Assembly: GCA_021776435.1 (NCBI GenBank)
Contig: JAJFFW010000082.1
Location: 1-64,000 of the forward strand
From: Parvularculaceae bacterium
GTDB taxonomy: Bacteria > Pseudomonadota > Alphaproteobacteria > Caulobacterales > Parvularculaceae
DNA length: 64,000 bases
Reading direction: 5' to 3'
Every line of letters starts with the position of its first letter. Position 1 is the stretch's first letter. The translations under genes were made by a program, and so were the position numbers. The notes beneath the pieces are model-generated. The model was not told the DNA's origin. It did no database searches and saw only the letters and a program-made list of their open reading frames with translations. Shown here in pieces: positions 22,983 through 31,599 of this stretch.

Positions 22983-23624
22983 ATGAAATTGTTTGGATAT
23001 TGGCGCTCTAGCGCGACTTACCGAGTGCGGATCGCGATGGCGCTCAAGGGGCTCGACTACGATTATGCCGCCGTCAATCTGTTGAAGGGCGAGCAGCGCG
23101 AAGCAAGTTACGGCGATCTTAATCCGCAAAACCTGGTGCCGGCGCTCGTCACCGATGATGGCGCAACGCTGACCCAGTCCCTGGCAATCATCGAATATCT
23201 GGAAGAGGCTTTTCCCGACCCGTCAATCCTGCCGGCCGGTCTTGCGGACCGGGCGCATGCGCGCGCGATCGCCGCGGCGATCGCCTGCGAAGCGCAACCG
23301 TTTATGAATCTCCGGATGCAGACGTTTTTGAAAACCGAGCGCGCATTCGACGAGACCGCCATGAAGGACTGGCTGAACCGCTGGGCCGGCGCCGCCATGG
23401 CGGCGGTTGAAAAAATAGTCGCACAGACTGGCGGCGATTATTGCGTCGGTGATACGCCTACAATCGCAGACGCCTGTCTCGTGCCGCAAATGTATGGCGC
23501 GGCGCGCTTCAGCGTCGACATTTCGGCGTTTCCGCGCCTTAATGAAATCTGGAAACGCTGCAACGCGCTCGAGGCGTTCCGAAAAGCCCATCCCGACAAC
23601 CAACGGGATGCAACTCAAACTTGA
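22983..23624 (+). CDS. maiA: Maleylacetoacetate isomerase, zeta-class GST (213 aa)
   Basis: Glutathione-dependent isomerase converting maleylacetoacetate to fumarylacetoacetate downstream of homogentisate. The zeta-class SSATYRVR motif supplies the catalytic serine; QNLVPALVTDDG and LTQSLAIIEYLEE form the glutathione site, and GDTPTIADACLVPQMYGAAR is the helical-domain signature. The ATG at 22983 follows TAGGAG; upstream in-frame residues from 22926 are translated promoter. Divergent from hppD across the palindromic operator. Confidence 0.94.
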   Translation: MKLFGYWRSSATYRVRIAMALKGLDYDYAAVNLLKGEQREASYGDLNPQNLVPALVTDDGATLTQSLAIIEYLEEAFPDPSILPAGLADRAHARAIAAAIACEAQPFMNLRMQTFLKTERAFDETAMKDWLNRWAGAAMAAVEKIVAQTGGDYCVGDTPTIADACLVPQMYGAARFSVDISAFPRLNEIWKRCNALEAFRKAHPDNQRDATQT

Positions 23625-23648
23625 GCGAAAAGCCGGGGGGATGACAAA

Positions 23649-24086
23649 ATGCGCGGCAGCCGGTTAACGTTTTCAGATTTTACCGGGCATTTGGCGGTTA
23701 GTTGGATAAAGCATGTCACGTTATATTTGGTTTTCGTCGGCGTGGTTTTTCTTGTCTTTTCCGAATTTGATTTTGCAAACTGGATCGAATGGATTCGTGA
23801 AATGCTTACAAAAGGCGTTGTTTGGCTCATTTTATTTTTAGGCTTTTGCGTAGGATGGGCTGGGGCCGTTCATAAGAGCGGCGCGCGTCCCTTTCCTCTC
23901 CTGGTTATTGGTGCCCTAATCACAGGACTTGTCGGGACAATCATACTTGCATTTATCATGGTTCAAGACGGGCCGCTCAGTTTGGAGGGCCTAGTTGTAA
24001 TCTGGGCAGGCGCAAGCTTTACTCTTTGGTTGCTGATCTCTTGGGCTCATTTCGTCCTTGGCATATATGGCGAATGGCTGTGGTGA
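23649..24086 (+). CDS. Hypothetical membrane protein, four TM segments (145 aa)
   Basis: Unrecognised small inner-membrane protein. Hydrophobic segments are VTLYLVFVGVVFLVFSEF, VVWLILFLGFCVGWAGAV, LVIGALITGLVGTIILAFIM and VVIWAGASFTLWLLISWAHF. Short polar loops and no catalytic residues are seen. The ATG at 23649 follows a GGGGGGA run. It lies 24 bases after maiA, so it might be co-transcribed, but nothing links it to tyrosine degradation. Confidence 0.7.
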   Translation: MRGSRLTFSDFTGHLAVSWIKHVTLYLVFVGVVFLVFSEFDFANWIEWIREMLTKGVVWLILFLGFCVGWAGAVHKSGARPFPLLVIGALITGLVGTIILAFIMVQDGPLSLEGLVVIWAGASFTLWLLISWAHFVLGIYGEWLW

Positions 24087-24108
24087 ACGTTTAAAGGCGC
24101 GAAAGCTC

Positions 24109-24213
24109 ATGAAACCCCTCATCTTCGCCATCGACGGCAAGGCGCCGAAGATTCACATGACCGCCTTCGTCGCAGTACGGAAGATTCCCTCTCCCCATCG
24201 GGGAGAGGGTTAG
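24109..24213 (+). pseudogene. 5' remnant of a second gamma-carbonic anhydrase gene
   Basis: Reading from the ATG at 24109 gives MKPLIFAIDGKAPKIHMTAF, closely matching the start of the intact gene at 24389 (MNPLIFAIGDKKPIIHESAF), with about 14 of 23 residues identical. Similarity stops after about 23 codons, where a palindromic element begins, and the frame ends at a TAG at 24211-24213. The divergence argues for an old paralogue truncated at the repeat rather than a recent duplication. Confidence 0.6.
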
Positions 24214-24318
24214 GGTTAGGGTGAGGGGGTAGGTGAGTCAGCGTAACCCACTGATTCCTCTTCCCCCTCACCCGGAATTCGCTTGGCGAATTCCGACCTC
24301 TCCCCGAAGGGGAGAGGT
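24187..24318. repeat. 132-bp palindromic (MITE/REP-like) element
   Basis: Built of hairpins: arms CCCTCTCCCC/GGGGAGAGGG at 24187-24209, GGAATTCGC/GCGAATTCC near 24273-24293, and arms ACCTCTCCCC/GGGGAGAGGT at 24296-24318. The outer modules are also inverted relative to each other, and GTTAGGGTGAGGGGG-type sequence pairs with CCCCCTCACCC. This element makes up most of the 302-base gap before the carbonic anhydrase gene. It is non-coding and marks the break in the remnant at 24109. Confidence 0.8.
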
Positions 24319-24388
24319 ATGATTCCGCGTGCGCAGAATGCGTTATGAACAACGCAAGCTGGTGTAATTCTTTGATTGGAGCTTTAAT

Positions 24389-24979
24389 GTGAACCCCCTC
24401 ATTTTCGCCATTGGCGACAAGAAACCAATCATCCACGAAAGCGCTTTTATCGCGCCCGGTGTGGTGATTTGCGGTGATGTGGAAGTCTGCGAGAATGCTT
24501 CCATCTGGTACGGCTGCGTATTGCGCGGCGACCAACACAAAATCGTCGTAGGCAAAGGTTCTAATGTGCAGGACGGCACAATCATTCATGTGGACAATCC
24601 TGATTGGGGCGGACTACCGACACTGATCGGCGAGAATGTATTGATCGGCCACAGATGCATGTTGCATGGCTGCACTATCGAAGACGGCGGGTTTGTGGGC
24701 ATGGGCGCAACTATGCTCGATGGGTCCGTGGTCAGCTCTGGCGGTTTTCTTGCCGCTGGCGCCTTTCTAAGCCCGAGAAAAATCGTTCCCACAGGAGAAA
24801 TGTGGGGCGGCTGGCCTGCCAAAAAACTGCGCGACCTGCGAGAAGGCGAAGACAAACATGCTGTGCTCGGCTCGGGACATTACATCCACGAAGCCCGCAT
24901 GCATGCTGACGCTTTAAAGTCTCAAGAATTGAATATAACGCCCGCGACGGCGCAATCTTTAAAAGACGCCAGGGATTAA
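24389..24979 (+). CDS. Gamma-class carbonic anhydrase family protein (196 aa)
   Basis: Left-handed beta-helix hexapeptide protein of the gamma-carbonic anhydrase/YrdA/PaaY group. IIHESAFIAPGVVICGDVEV and ASIWYGCVLRGDQHKIVVG open the helix. The zinc histidines are in GDQHKIVVG-to-IIHVDN and IGHRCMLHGC, followed by FVGMGATMLDGSVV. It starts at a GTG (24389) eight bases after GGAG. The 3' end overlaps the convergent methyltransferase gene by 21 bases. Activity as a carbonic anhydrase is not assured; several family members bind metal without clear catalysis. Confidence 0.9.
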   Translation: MNPLIFAIGDKKPIIHESAFIAPGVVICGDVEVCENASIWYGCVLRGDQHKIVVGKGSNVQDGTIIHVDNPDWGGLPTLIGENVLIGHRCMLHGCTIEDGGFVGMGATMLDGSVVSSGGFLAAGAFLSPRKIVPTGEMWGGWPAKKLRDLREGEDKHAVLGSGHYIHEARMHADALKSQELNITPATAQSLKDARD

Positions 24980-25636
24980 TCTGGATCGAACCCGACCGGC
25001 AAATGCCCGATAGTCCGGATCCGCTAACAACATCCGTTCTTCAGCAAAGACTCGCGCCACGAGTAATGTCCACACGCCGATATAGATCGCCAGATTTCTC
25101 CATGACGGTTCAAGAAATAAAAATCCGAATTGAGAGATGATGTAACCCGCATACATCGGATGACGGACAATCTTATACATGCCTGATGCTTTCACGCCGC
25201 GATTGGCAGCCACCAGTCCGAAGCTTCTGTTCAGGCTTAACTTCGCTCCAATGTGGATCACCATACCTATGATCATCAAAATTGCGCCGGCCTGAAGAGA
25301 GATCGGGTCTCCGCCCCGCCCAACGAGAAGAGCCAAAAACGTTCCGCTGGCTGCGATCACCCAATCACCGGTTTTAATCGAAATCTGGGTGGTTGGGCGC
25401 CTGATCACGAGCAGAAAGACAACGACGCCTTCTGAAAGAAGCAACAACACCGGATAAAGATTCTCCGGAGAGAAATTCTCCGGCCACAACCGCGCCACCA
25501 ACATGAGATAAAGTGCAAACGCAGCAACCTGTTCAACCCGATCAAGTCCTCCCCTTAATGAAAAGGGCAAGCCATGTTTCGGCCCTTCATTCTGCGGGTC
25601 CGTTTGTGTTTGTTCAGAGAGCGCGCCTGCTTTCAT
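24959..25636 (-). CDS. Isoprenylcysteine/phospholipid methyltransferase-like membrane protein (225 aa)
   Basis: Integral membrane methyltransferase of the ICMT/PEMT-like group. Five or six hydrophobic stretches are seen, with the C-terminal SAM-binding signature GMYKIVRHPMYAGYI, then RVFAEERMLLADPDYRAFAG. Substrates are unknown; bacterial members methylate lipids or isoprenoid-like acceptors. The ATG at 25636 is used; a TTG at 25648 gives a longer form and neither start has ideal ribosome-site spacing. It neighbours a sterol-desaturase family gene, perhaps hinting at lipid modification. Confidence 0.82.
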   Translation of the reverse strand: MKAGALSEQTQTDPQNEGPKHGLPFSLRGGLDRVEQVAAFALYLMLVARLWPENFSPENLYPVLLLLSEGVVVFLLVIRRPTTQISIKTGDWVIAASGTFLALLVGRGGDPISLQAGAILMIIGMVIHIGAKLSLNRSFGLVAANRGVKASGMYKIVRHPMYAGYIISQFGFLFLEPSWRNLAIYIGVWTLLVARVFAEERMLLADPDYRAFAGRVRSRLIPGVF

Positions 25637-25750
25637 GGCTTTGCCCAATCCACCTGAGGTTAAATGCAGTAGCCAAGCTACTCAACGCGAATACAAAAAT
25701 ACGTTAACTGTGTCTCAACCATTGTTTTAGTGGGGAGAATTAAATTTTAA

Positions 25751-26614
25751 GTGAATGGGAGTTTACTCAATCCAACGAAACTTTCAGGAATCAGAACCGT
25801 GTTTGGATTTGATATTCTCGACTTCTTAATAATCGCTCTAATCTTCTCGCCCCTGGAAAGATTAGCGCCAACAATACGTGGTCAGAAAGTTTTTCGTAAA
25901 CTGCTGCTTCTTGACCTTTTTCATGTAGTTTTCACCGGCATGCTTATCACAGGCGGAGTCAGCATCTTATTGCTTATGGCGTCATACGCACTGAAGGGGT
26001 CATTTCTTGAAGAAATATCCCCAGCGATTCAAGCTCAACCCGTCTGGATTCAGTTTTTTGAAATTCTGCTTATAGCAGATTTAATCTTTTACGCCGCGCA
26101 CAGAGCATTTCACAAGATTTCTTTTCTGTGGCAATTTCATGCTGTTCATCACAGCATTCAAGAGATGGACTGGCTGGCGGCCCATCGCGTTCACCCGTTT
26201 GACCAGACATTGACGAAAGGCCTGTCGATAATCCCGGTGATATTGCTGGGCTTTTCTCCAACCGCGATCGCTCTCTTCATTTTGCTCTATAAGTGGCAAT
26301 CACTCCTCATCCATTCGAACATCAACGTGCCCTTCGGTCCTTTTCGCTGGGTGCTGGCCTCACCTGTATTCCATCATTGGCACCACGCGAATGAAGCGGA
26401 AGCACTCGATACAAACTTCGCTGGCCAACTCCCCTTTCTCGACTTGCTCTTTGGGTCTGCCTATATGCCGCGCCATAAGGCGCCGCAAAAATTTGGGACG
26501 AACGACCCGGTGCCCGATGATTATTTAGGGCAATTGGCATACCCAATCCGGCGGTGGATCAGTCCGCAAAACTCCAACGACGAGAGCCGAGATCGCATTG
26601 CCGCCGCAGAGTAA
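25751..26614 (+). CDS. Sterol desaturase / fatty acid hydroxylase family protein (287 aa)
   Basis: Di-iron membrane oxygenase of the fatty acid hydroxylase superfamily. The histidine clusters that bind iron are HRAFH, HAVHHS, HRVHP and HHWHH, embedded among four or so transmembrane helices (ILDFLIIALIFSPLE, LDLFHVVFTGMLITGG, FEILLIADLIFYAAH, LSIIPVILLGFSPTAIALFI). Starts at a GTG at 25751, with GGGGAG about 14 bases upstream, a little far. The substrate is not predictable; family members hydroxylate or desaturate sterols, hopanoids, carotenoids and fatty acids. Its transcript meets a bidirectional terminator 18 bases past the stop. Confidence 0.9.
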   Translation: MNGSLLNPTKLSGIRTVFGFDILDFLIIALIFSPLERLAPTIRGQKVFRKLLLLDLFHVVFTGMLITGGVSILLLMASYALKGSFLEEISPAIQAQPVWIQFFEILLIADLIFYAAHRAFHKISFLWQFHAVHHSIQEMDWLAAHRVHPFDQTLTKGLSIIPVILLGFSPTAIALFILLYKWQSLLIHSNINVPFGPFRWVLASPVFHHWHHANEAEALDTNFAGQLPFLDLLFGSAYMPRHKAPQKFGTNDPVPDDYLGQLAYPIRRWISPQNSNDESRDRIAAAE

Positions 26615-26631
26615 CCTTGAATATCATCCAT

Positions 26632-26661
26632 AAAAAAAGCGCCGCATTTTGCGACGCTTTT
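26632..26661. terminator. Bidirectional intrinsic terminator
   Basis: AGCGCCGC at 26638-26645 pairs with GCGACGCT at 26651-26658 around ATTTT, with A7 before it and TTT after it. It can end transcription from the sterol desaturase-like gene on the plus strand and, with the longer U tract, from the 26691 gene on the minus strand. Confidence 0.8.
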
Positions 26662-26690
26662 GTGTTCAAGACATGTTGAATGATAAGGCG

Positions 26691-27155
26691 TTAACGGCCT
26701 CGCGCGCCCGCTAGCCCGGATATGAGCGTTAAAAGCCCCCCACCCCCAGCGAGGTAAGACCCCCATTGAACGCCAGCAAGACCTTCATCCGTTCCCATCA
26801 TTGTGAGGGCGAAATAACCGATCGCCGCAATCACAACGACACCTGCCAGCATGGTGATAAAACTCGTCAGACGGCCGATGACTGGCAACAGCCCAAGCAC
26901 GCCAAGCGCTGCTGCGACAGCCGAGATGAATACGGCCCCGAAAATCGCTTTGCCCCGAATACCGCCTTCAGGCTCACAATCGCCGCTGAGAATAAAGTTT
27001 CGATCCATCCAGCAATCAATCGTGTTTCCAACATAATCATACCCTGTAACGGTAGTCGGCTTTACGATACCGGCGACTTCAGCCGAGGGCCCTGCAAAAA
27101 TCGGTGGAAGCAGCAACGCGGCGATGACGGCAAGCGGCAATAGAATTCTGATCAT
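26691..27155 (-). CDS. Hypothetical exported/membrane protein (154 aa)
   Basis: Unrecognised. The ATG at 27155 follows GGGGAT; a TTG at 27161 is the only longer alternative. A cleavable-looking N-terminal signal (LLPLAVIAALLLPPIFAGP) precedes a periplasmic-looking segment with two cysteines (TIDCWMDRN and SGDCEPEGG) that may form a disulfide, followed by three hydrophobic helices ending in GLAGARGR. Divergent from the nitrilase gene across 252 bases in which I see nothing distinctive. Confidence 0.65.
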   Translation of the reverse strand: MIRILLPLAVIAALLLPPIFAGPSAEVAGIVKPTTVTGYDYVGNTIDCWMDRNFILSGDCEPEGGIRGKAIFGAVFISAVAAALGVLGLLPVIGRLTSFITMLAGVVVIAAIGYFALTMMGTDEGLAGVQWGSYLAGGGGLLTLISGLAGARGR

Positions 27156-27407
27156 GATCAATCCCCATTAAACCCAACAATTTCCTATAGCCAGCTTAAC
27201 CCGCGGGACGTTATTAGCCAAGCGGTGTCATTCAAGTCGGACGTTTTTATCAAAACCCAGATTCACATTCGCAAATGCTGCACTGCGGTCGTTTCTTCCC
27301 TGGTATGTTTCACCTATGTTTTCCAAACCAAACATCGATTGGCTCTTCTCGGAACCAACCCTGGCCCCTCACCAGTTGAAACCGTATTTTAAGGGACACC
27401 CCCGCCT

Positions 27408-28415
27408 ATGACCTCTAATAATTTCCGTCTGGCGGCCATCCAAGCCGCGCCTGTTCTTTTCGATAAGGAAGCCTCAACACAAAAAGCCTGCACTTTAATT
27501 GTCGAGGCGGGAGACAAAGGTGTGGATTTCGCCGTTTTCGGTGAAACCTGGTTGCCAGGCTATCCATTCTGGGTTGATGGCCCGGTCATTGACCTTACCT
27601 GGAAGGCGAGTGCGGTCTATCTGGAGAACGCTGTCGATATTCCGGGGCCTGAAACAGATGCACTGTGCGCTGCAGCAAACAATGCGGGCATCGATGTGAC
27701 CATCGGCGTCGCGGAACGTGACCCGTTTACCGAAGGCACCGTCTATTGCACCGCTCTGACAATCAGTCGCGAGGGCGAAATTCTCAACCGTCACCGCAAG
27801 CTGAAACCAACACATAGCGAACGCATTATTTGGGGCGACGGCGACGGAGCTGGCCTGCGCACCATCGCTCGACCTTACGGACGGATCAGCGCACTCAATT
27901 GTTGGGAACATCAAATGATGTTGCCGGGATACACACTCGCCGCCCAGGGGACGCAGATCCATGCAGCCCTGTGGCCCGGTTGGGAAAAAACCCCAAAATC
28001 TGACGATTATTGCTGGTCCCGCCAGCTTCTTCTTTCCCGCGCCTTCGCAAGTCAGGCCGCCGCATATGTGATTTGTTCAGCAGGTGTGCGGTTAAAAGAA
28101 CATATTCCGGAACGCTGGCGCCCTCTCGGCGTGTGGGAGCATACCGGTCAATCCGCAATCATCGACCCGCGCGGCGAAATTATCGCCGGTCCGATGGAGG
28201 GCGAAGGCATTCTCATCGCGGAAGGTTCGCTCGACATCGTCCGTGCAGCAAAAGCCGCTTGCGATATTGCCGGGCATTACTCTCGGCCAGACATATTTGA
28301 GTTGCGGGTAAATGATGAACTGGCGTCCGGATGTGTGAATTTCACAAGTGATGACGGATGGACCGACAGCGATTGGGAAGAAGCGTTCGACAGCCCACCG
28401 CATGAAGACGATTAG
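27408..28415 (+). CDS. Nitrilase family carbon-nitrogen hydrolase (335 aa)
   Basis: Thiol hydrolase of the nitrilase superfamily. The catalytic triad is visible: glutamate in FGETWLPGYPFW, lysine in HRKLKPTHSERIIWGDGDG and cysteine in LNCWEHQ. The second conserved glutamate region lies near LWPGWE. These signatures match true nitrilases/cyanide hydratases rather than amidases such as NAD synthetase domains, so hydrolysis of a nitrile to its acid is likely, substrate unknown. The ATG at 27408 has AAGGGA about 11 bases upstream. The stop TAG overlaps the stop of the convergent glycosyltransferase gene. Confidence 0.9.
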   Translation: MTSNNFRLAAIQAAPVLFDKEASTQKACTLIVEAGDKGVDFAVFGETWLPGYPFWVDGPVIDLTWKASAVYLENAVDIPGPETDALCAAANNAGIDVTIGVAERDPFTEGTVYCTALTISREGEILNRHRKLKPTHSERIIWGDGDGAGLRTIARPYGRISALNCWEHQMMLPGYTLAAQGTQIHAALWPGWEKTPKSDDYCWSRQLLLSRAFASQAAAYVICSAGVRLKEHIPERWRPLGVWEHTGQSAIIDPRGEIIAGPMEGEGILIAEGSLDIVRAAKAACDIAGHYSRPDIFELRVNDELASGCVNFTSDDGWTDSDWEEAFDSPPHEDD

Positions 28416-29620
28416 AGAACGCCCAATCGCTTCATCGCGTCACCAAACCGATCAAGACGGGCGCTCCAGTCATAGTCGGCGATGACACAGGCTCGCGCGG
28501 CCCGCCCGATGGCGTCGGCTGCACCTTTATCAGCAATGAGTCTCTCAAGCTCTGTCGCGAACGCAGTACCATTTTCAGCAACCACATACTCTTTTCCGGC
28601 TGTCGCCTTAATGCCTTCAGCGGCAGCCGGGGTGAGGATCACCGCCTTCGCCATAGCCATCGCCTCGAGCACCTTATTTTGAATGCCACGAGCGACACAC
28701 ATTGGCGCAATCACAACTTTCGCACCTGAGAGCCATGGTCTGACGTCATCGACGCGCCCGGTCACTGTAATGCCATTCGACCCATGAAGGGTACGCACCT
28801 GACGTGTTGGCCGTGCGCCTACAATCGCAAATGTCGCATCAGGTTTTCGTTTCCGAAGCATTGGCCAGGCCTCCCGGACAAACCCATTGATCGCATCAAC
28901 ATTCGCCCGGTAATCCATCGCCCCTACAAAAACAACATCGGCGCGGCAACCTTCATTCTTAGACTTCCTGTCTGGATCATAATAAGTCGTATCTACACCG
29001 TTCGCCCACCAATCAACTTTTCTTTGCACACCAGGGCGATCATTGAATATGGCCGCCTCTTGGGGGGTAATTGCGAAACTTGCCTCAGCCCAGTTGGCAA
29101 TATCTGTTTCCGCCTCACTTAAACACGTTGCTTCCCGTGAATATATAAAACGCATCAGGCCGCGAGAGGATCGGGAGTATTGGCGCCATTTTTCCGAATC
29201 TGCGTCACATAGATCGATGAACCGGGGTCGACCGTGAGCAGAGCGCATCAGATAAGGCGCCACCGAAGAAGAAAAAGCAAATTCTGCATGGAGGGGCCGA
29301 CGGCGTAAACGCGTGACGTGGTCCTCCATTCGCCGATCACGATAATAAGAAAGCGTGAGCGGTTCTTTCTTGAGGAATCCAAATAAGCTTCGTACACGAG
29401 CGAATAAAGGATTTAAAGGAACAAGCGCTACGGATTCACAAACGGCTTCTAGGGTTTGAGCATGCTTCATGTCTGACGAATCATCAACGAAACATGCAAG
29501 ATGAACACGAAACCGTTCACTCAAAAATCGGAGCAGCTGCCATGACCGTATCTTATCGCCTTTATCAGGCGGATAAGGGATCCGGTGACAAAGAAACAGA
29601 ACTTCGGGCTTCGCGTTCAT
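28412..29620 (-). CDS. XrtA/PEP-CTERM-associated glycosyltransferase (TIGR03087-like, 402 aa)
   Basis: GT-B fold glycosyltransferase, group 4-like. The opening VLFLCHRIPYPPDKGDKIRS is the signature of the family linked to XrtA/PEP-CTERM systems. CDADSEKWRQYS, VVFVGAMDYRANVDAINGF and the nucleotide-sugar region CVARGIQNKVLEAMAMAKAV follow. It is the last gene of the polysaccharide operon; its ATG at 29620 overlaps the FemAB stop as ATGA. It presumably adds a sugar to the exopolysaccharide repeat at the cytoplasmic membrane face. Confidence 0.88.
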   Translation of the reverse strand: MNAKPEVLFLCHRIPYPPDKGDKIRSWQLLRFLSERFRVHLACFVDDSSDMKHAQTLEAVCESVALVPLNPLFARVRSLFGFLKKEPLTLSYYRDRRMEDHVTRLRRRPLHAEFAFSSSVAPYLMRSAHGRPRFIDLCDADSEKWRQYSRSSRGLMRFIYSREATCLSEAETDIANWAEASFAITPQEAAIFNDRPGVQRKVDWWANGVDTTYYDPDRKSKNEGCRADVVFVGAMDYRANVDAINGFVREAWPMLRKRKPDATFAIVGARPTRQVRTLHGSNGITVTGRVDDVRPWLSGAKVVIAPMCVARGIQNKVLEAMAMAKAVILTPAAAEGIKATAGKEYVVAENGTAFATELERLIADKGAADAIGRAARACVIADYDWSARLDRFGDAMKRLGVL

Positions 29621-30684
29621 GGAAGATGGCGCGCAATGAGAGGGCCAATCATGTTCGCGACCGGCAACGGCAACCGGCGCCAGGCCTGCGTCGCCATCTT
29701 GAATTTAGGATTGTCTGGATTGACATTCGGCGTTTGGTTCGCCTCAATCAGCGCGTATTGATATTCAAGCGGTTCCGGGTCTAATCCCCAATAAACCTTG
29801 TGATCAAAGGCCCCCGAGCCATATTTGCTGCGCCCAAAATCGAAAACACACGCCCCTTTTTCAACCGCGTGACGCATCAGCTTCCAGTTAAGATAAAAAG
29901 ACGCGCGATCATCCCGAGCGCGGGGCGCGGCGCCCAGATAATAAGGCATGACCCGATCACGGAAATAAAAACTTAAGAGCGCCGCTACAGGTTCGTTTTT
30001 CTGTTCAACAACAGCAATATCTACTCTGTCGCCGAAGCGCCCCAGAATTTCGTACAGAAATTTTTTGGAAAAAACGGGTGTTCCGTGATTCCGCATCGAC
30101 TTTGCAAACAGGTCGTAAAAAACATCTGGTTCGCAATCAAACCGAACGGCGATGTCGCCTGCCTCTGCGAGTGTTATCGCCTTTTGTATATTCCTGCGCC
30201 GCCTCCTCGGTAAGCTTGCAAAATGTTCTTCTTCATCTTTCAACATGGTTTTTTTGAAACTTGCATAGACACCGCTTTTGGTCTGCCATCCTTCCAATAG
30301 CGCCTGTTCACTGCGAAGTTCTACATAACGAACGCGCCGTATACGTCCAATATCAACAGCCACACCCGCCAACGCCGACGCCGCTTGAGCATCATCAGCG
30401 ACAATTCCTCCGCCCACCGTGAACGCTGTCGAAATCAAGGAGCGACCAAGAAGTGAACTCGTAACATCAACCAAGGGCAATATACCGACGACTTTACCGG
30501 CGCGATGAGCAACCAATCGGATGGGTGCATAACCGTAAGCCGATTTCGTAACCTCTCCCCATTCCCACAGATGAAAGAAGGATGCGGATGACGTCTCATT
30601 CACATACCCATTCCAGTCAACAGCATCACGGTCTTCCGCCATGCGGATATCGACAGAGGCAATGGTTGGCGTCTGCGCATTCAT
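29617..30684 (-). CDS. FemAB family protein, XrtA-associated (355 aa)
   Basis: GNAT-fold protein of the FemAB/peptidoglycan-bridge type found in XrtA loci. Features are WNGYVNETSSASFFHLWEWG near the N-terminus, RRRRRNIQKAITLAEAGDIA centrally, and the C-terminal VFDFGRSKYGSGAFDHKVYW segment that closes the fold. It may transfer an amino-acyl or other acyl group onto polysaccharide precursors, an inference from the fold. Both ends overlap neighbours by ATGA (deacetylase upstream, glycosyltransferase downstream). Confidence 0.88.
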   Translation of the reverse strand: MNAQTPTIASVDIRMAEDRDAVDWNGYVNETSSASFFHLWEWGEVTKSAYGYAPIRLVAHRAGKVVGILPLVDVTSSLLGRSLISTAFTVGGGIVADDAQAASALAGVAVDIGRIRRVRYVELRSEQALLEGWQTKSGVYASFKKTMLKDEEEHFASLPRRRRRNIQKAITLAEAGDIAVRFDCEPDVFYDLFAKSMRNHGTPVFSKKFLYEILGRFGDRVDIAVVEQKNEPVAALLSFYFRDRVMPYYLGAAPRARDDRASFYLNWKLMRHAVEKGACVFDFGRSKYGSGAFDHKVYWGLDPEPLEYQYALIEANQTPNVNPDNPKFKMATQAWRRLPLPVANMIGPLIARHLP

Positions 30685-31577
30685 GCTGCTTTCCTGTCGT
30701 AAGAAAACTGTAACGCATCATCGATGCGTCCCCACGTGAAGTCATGTAATAAACGATTCAACTTTCCCTCCATGCTGGAGAGATTGATGTAATGCCGAAG
30801 TCGCGATTTTAGAGACGCACCTTTTATACGCGGTTGAAGGGCATCGATTTCCCAGGGATGGAAATAAAATATGGCAGGGCCTTCGAGAGTTGATGCAGCG
30901 CGGGCGAAAAGTTTTTTGGAAAGCGTATAAGGCCGCGCACGAAACCACCCGCCCCCTGCACAGCTAATCCGGCGCCCGAACACTTCGGTAGTCGCGACCG
31001 GAGCCTCAATAAAAGGCGTCCCATTGATAGGACAGAAGGGAGCGCTAGACGCATGCGGATCGCCATAGTGGTCATGCTCAATCGGATGGGTGCTTGATGA
31101 GTATCGATAACCAACGTCGGCGAGCACCTCATACGCCCAAAGAGAGCGCGCATCGACGGAGAAGCCTGGCGCTCGATAACCAACCACTTCAACGCCGGAA
31201 ATATCTTCCAGGATTTCCTTCGCAAGTCTTACATCATCGCGAAACTCCGTAGGTGTCTGATCGAAGACTTTCTGGTGATCATATCCGTGACTTGCGAGCT
31301 CATGACCGCGATCAACGATTTCACGGATCAACCCATGATCGCGCTCTGCGACCCAACCCAACGTAAAAAAAGTTGCTTTGGCGCCGGATAGATCGAAAAG
31401 GTCCAAAACCCTTCGCGTTGACTCGCCCACCCGTAACGTTAGACCTTCCCAACTGGAGCGCGGTATCACATTTGAAAATGCCCAAACTTGAAAATAATCC
31501 TCAACATCGACAGAAAGTGCTGAGCGCCGTCGATAATAAGAATCAATTGCCCCTCTTTTTTCGTTGTGGTTCTTCAC
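30681..31577 (-). CDS. XrtA-associated polysaccharide deacetylase (298 aa)
   Basis: NodB-fold carbohydrate esterase 4 enzyme. Motif 1 is ALSVDVEDYFQ (catalytic aspartates), motif 2 HELASHGYDHQKV (zinc histidines), and YRAPGFSVDARS and FYFHPWEIDA complete the active site; the tail matches the DUF3473 extension of the XrtA-linked subfamily. The start is uncertain: I choose the GTG at 31577 after TTGAGGG; an ATG at 31613 would overlap the ATPase gene by 14 bases. It probably removes acetyl groups from the exopolysaccharide. Confidence 0.88.
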   Translation of the reverse strand: MKNHNEKRGAIDSYYRRRSALSVDVEDYFQVWAFSNVIPRSSWEGLTLRVGESTRRVLDLFDLSGAKATFFTLGWVAERDHGLIREIVDRGHELASHGYDHQKVFDQTPTEFRDDVRLAKEILEDISGVEVVGYRAPGFSVDARSLWAYEVLADVGYRYSSSTHPIEHDHYGDPHASSAPFCPINGTPFIEAPVATTEVFGRRISCAGGGWFRARPYTLSKKLFARAASTLEGPAIFYFHPWEIDALQPRIKGASLKSRLRHYINLSSMEGKLNRLLHDFTWGRIDDALQFSYDRKAA

Positions 31578-31599
31578 ATTGCCCTCAAGCACATTGCAC

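Noticed and set aside
24205-24225. TTAGGG-type tandem sequence resembling telomeric repeats
   Set aside because: Only two units, lying within the palindromic element where they pair with CCCCCTCACCC; it is part of that repeat.
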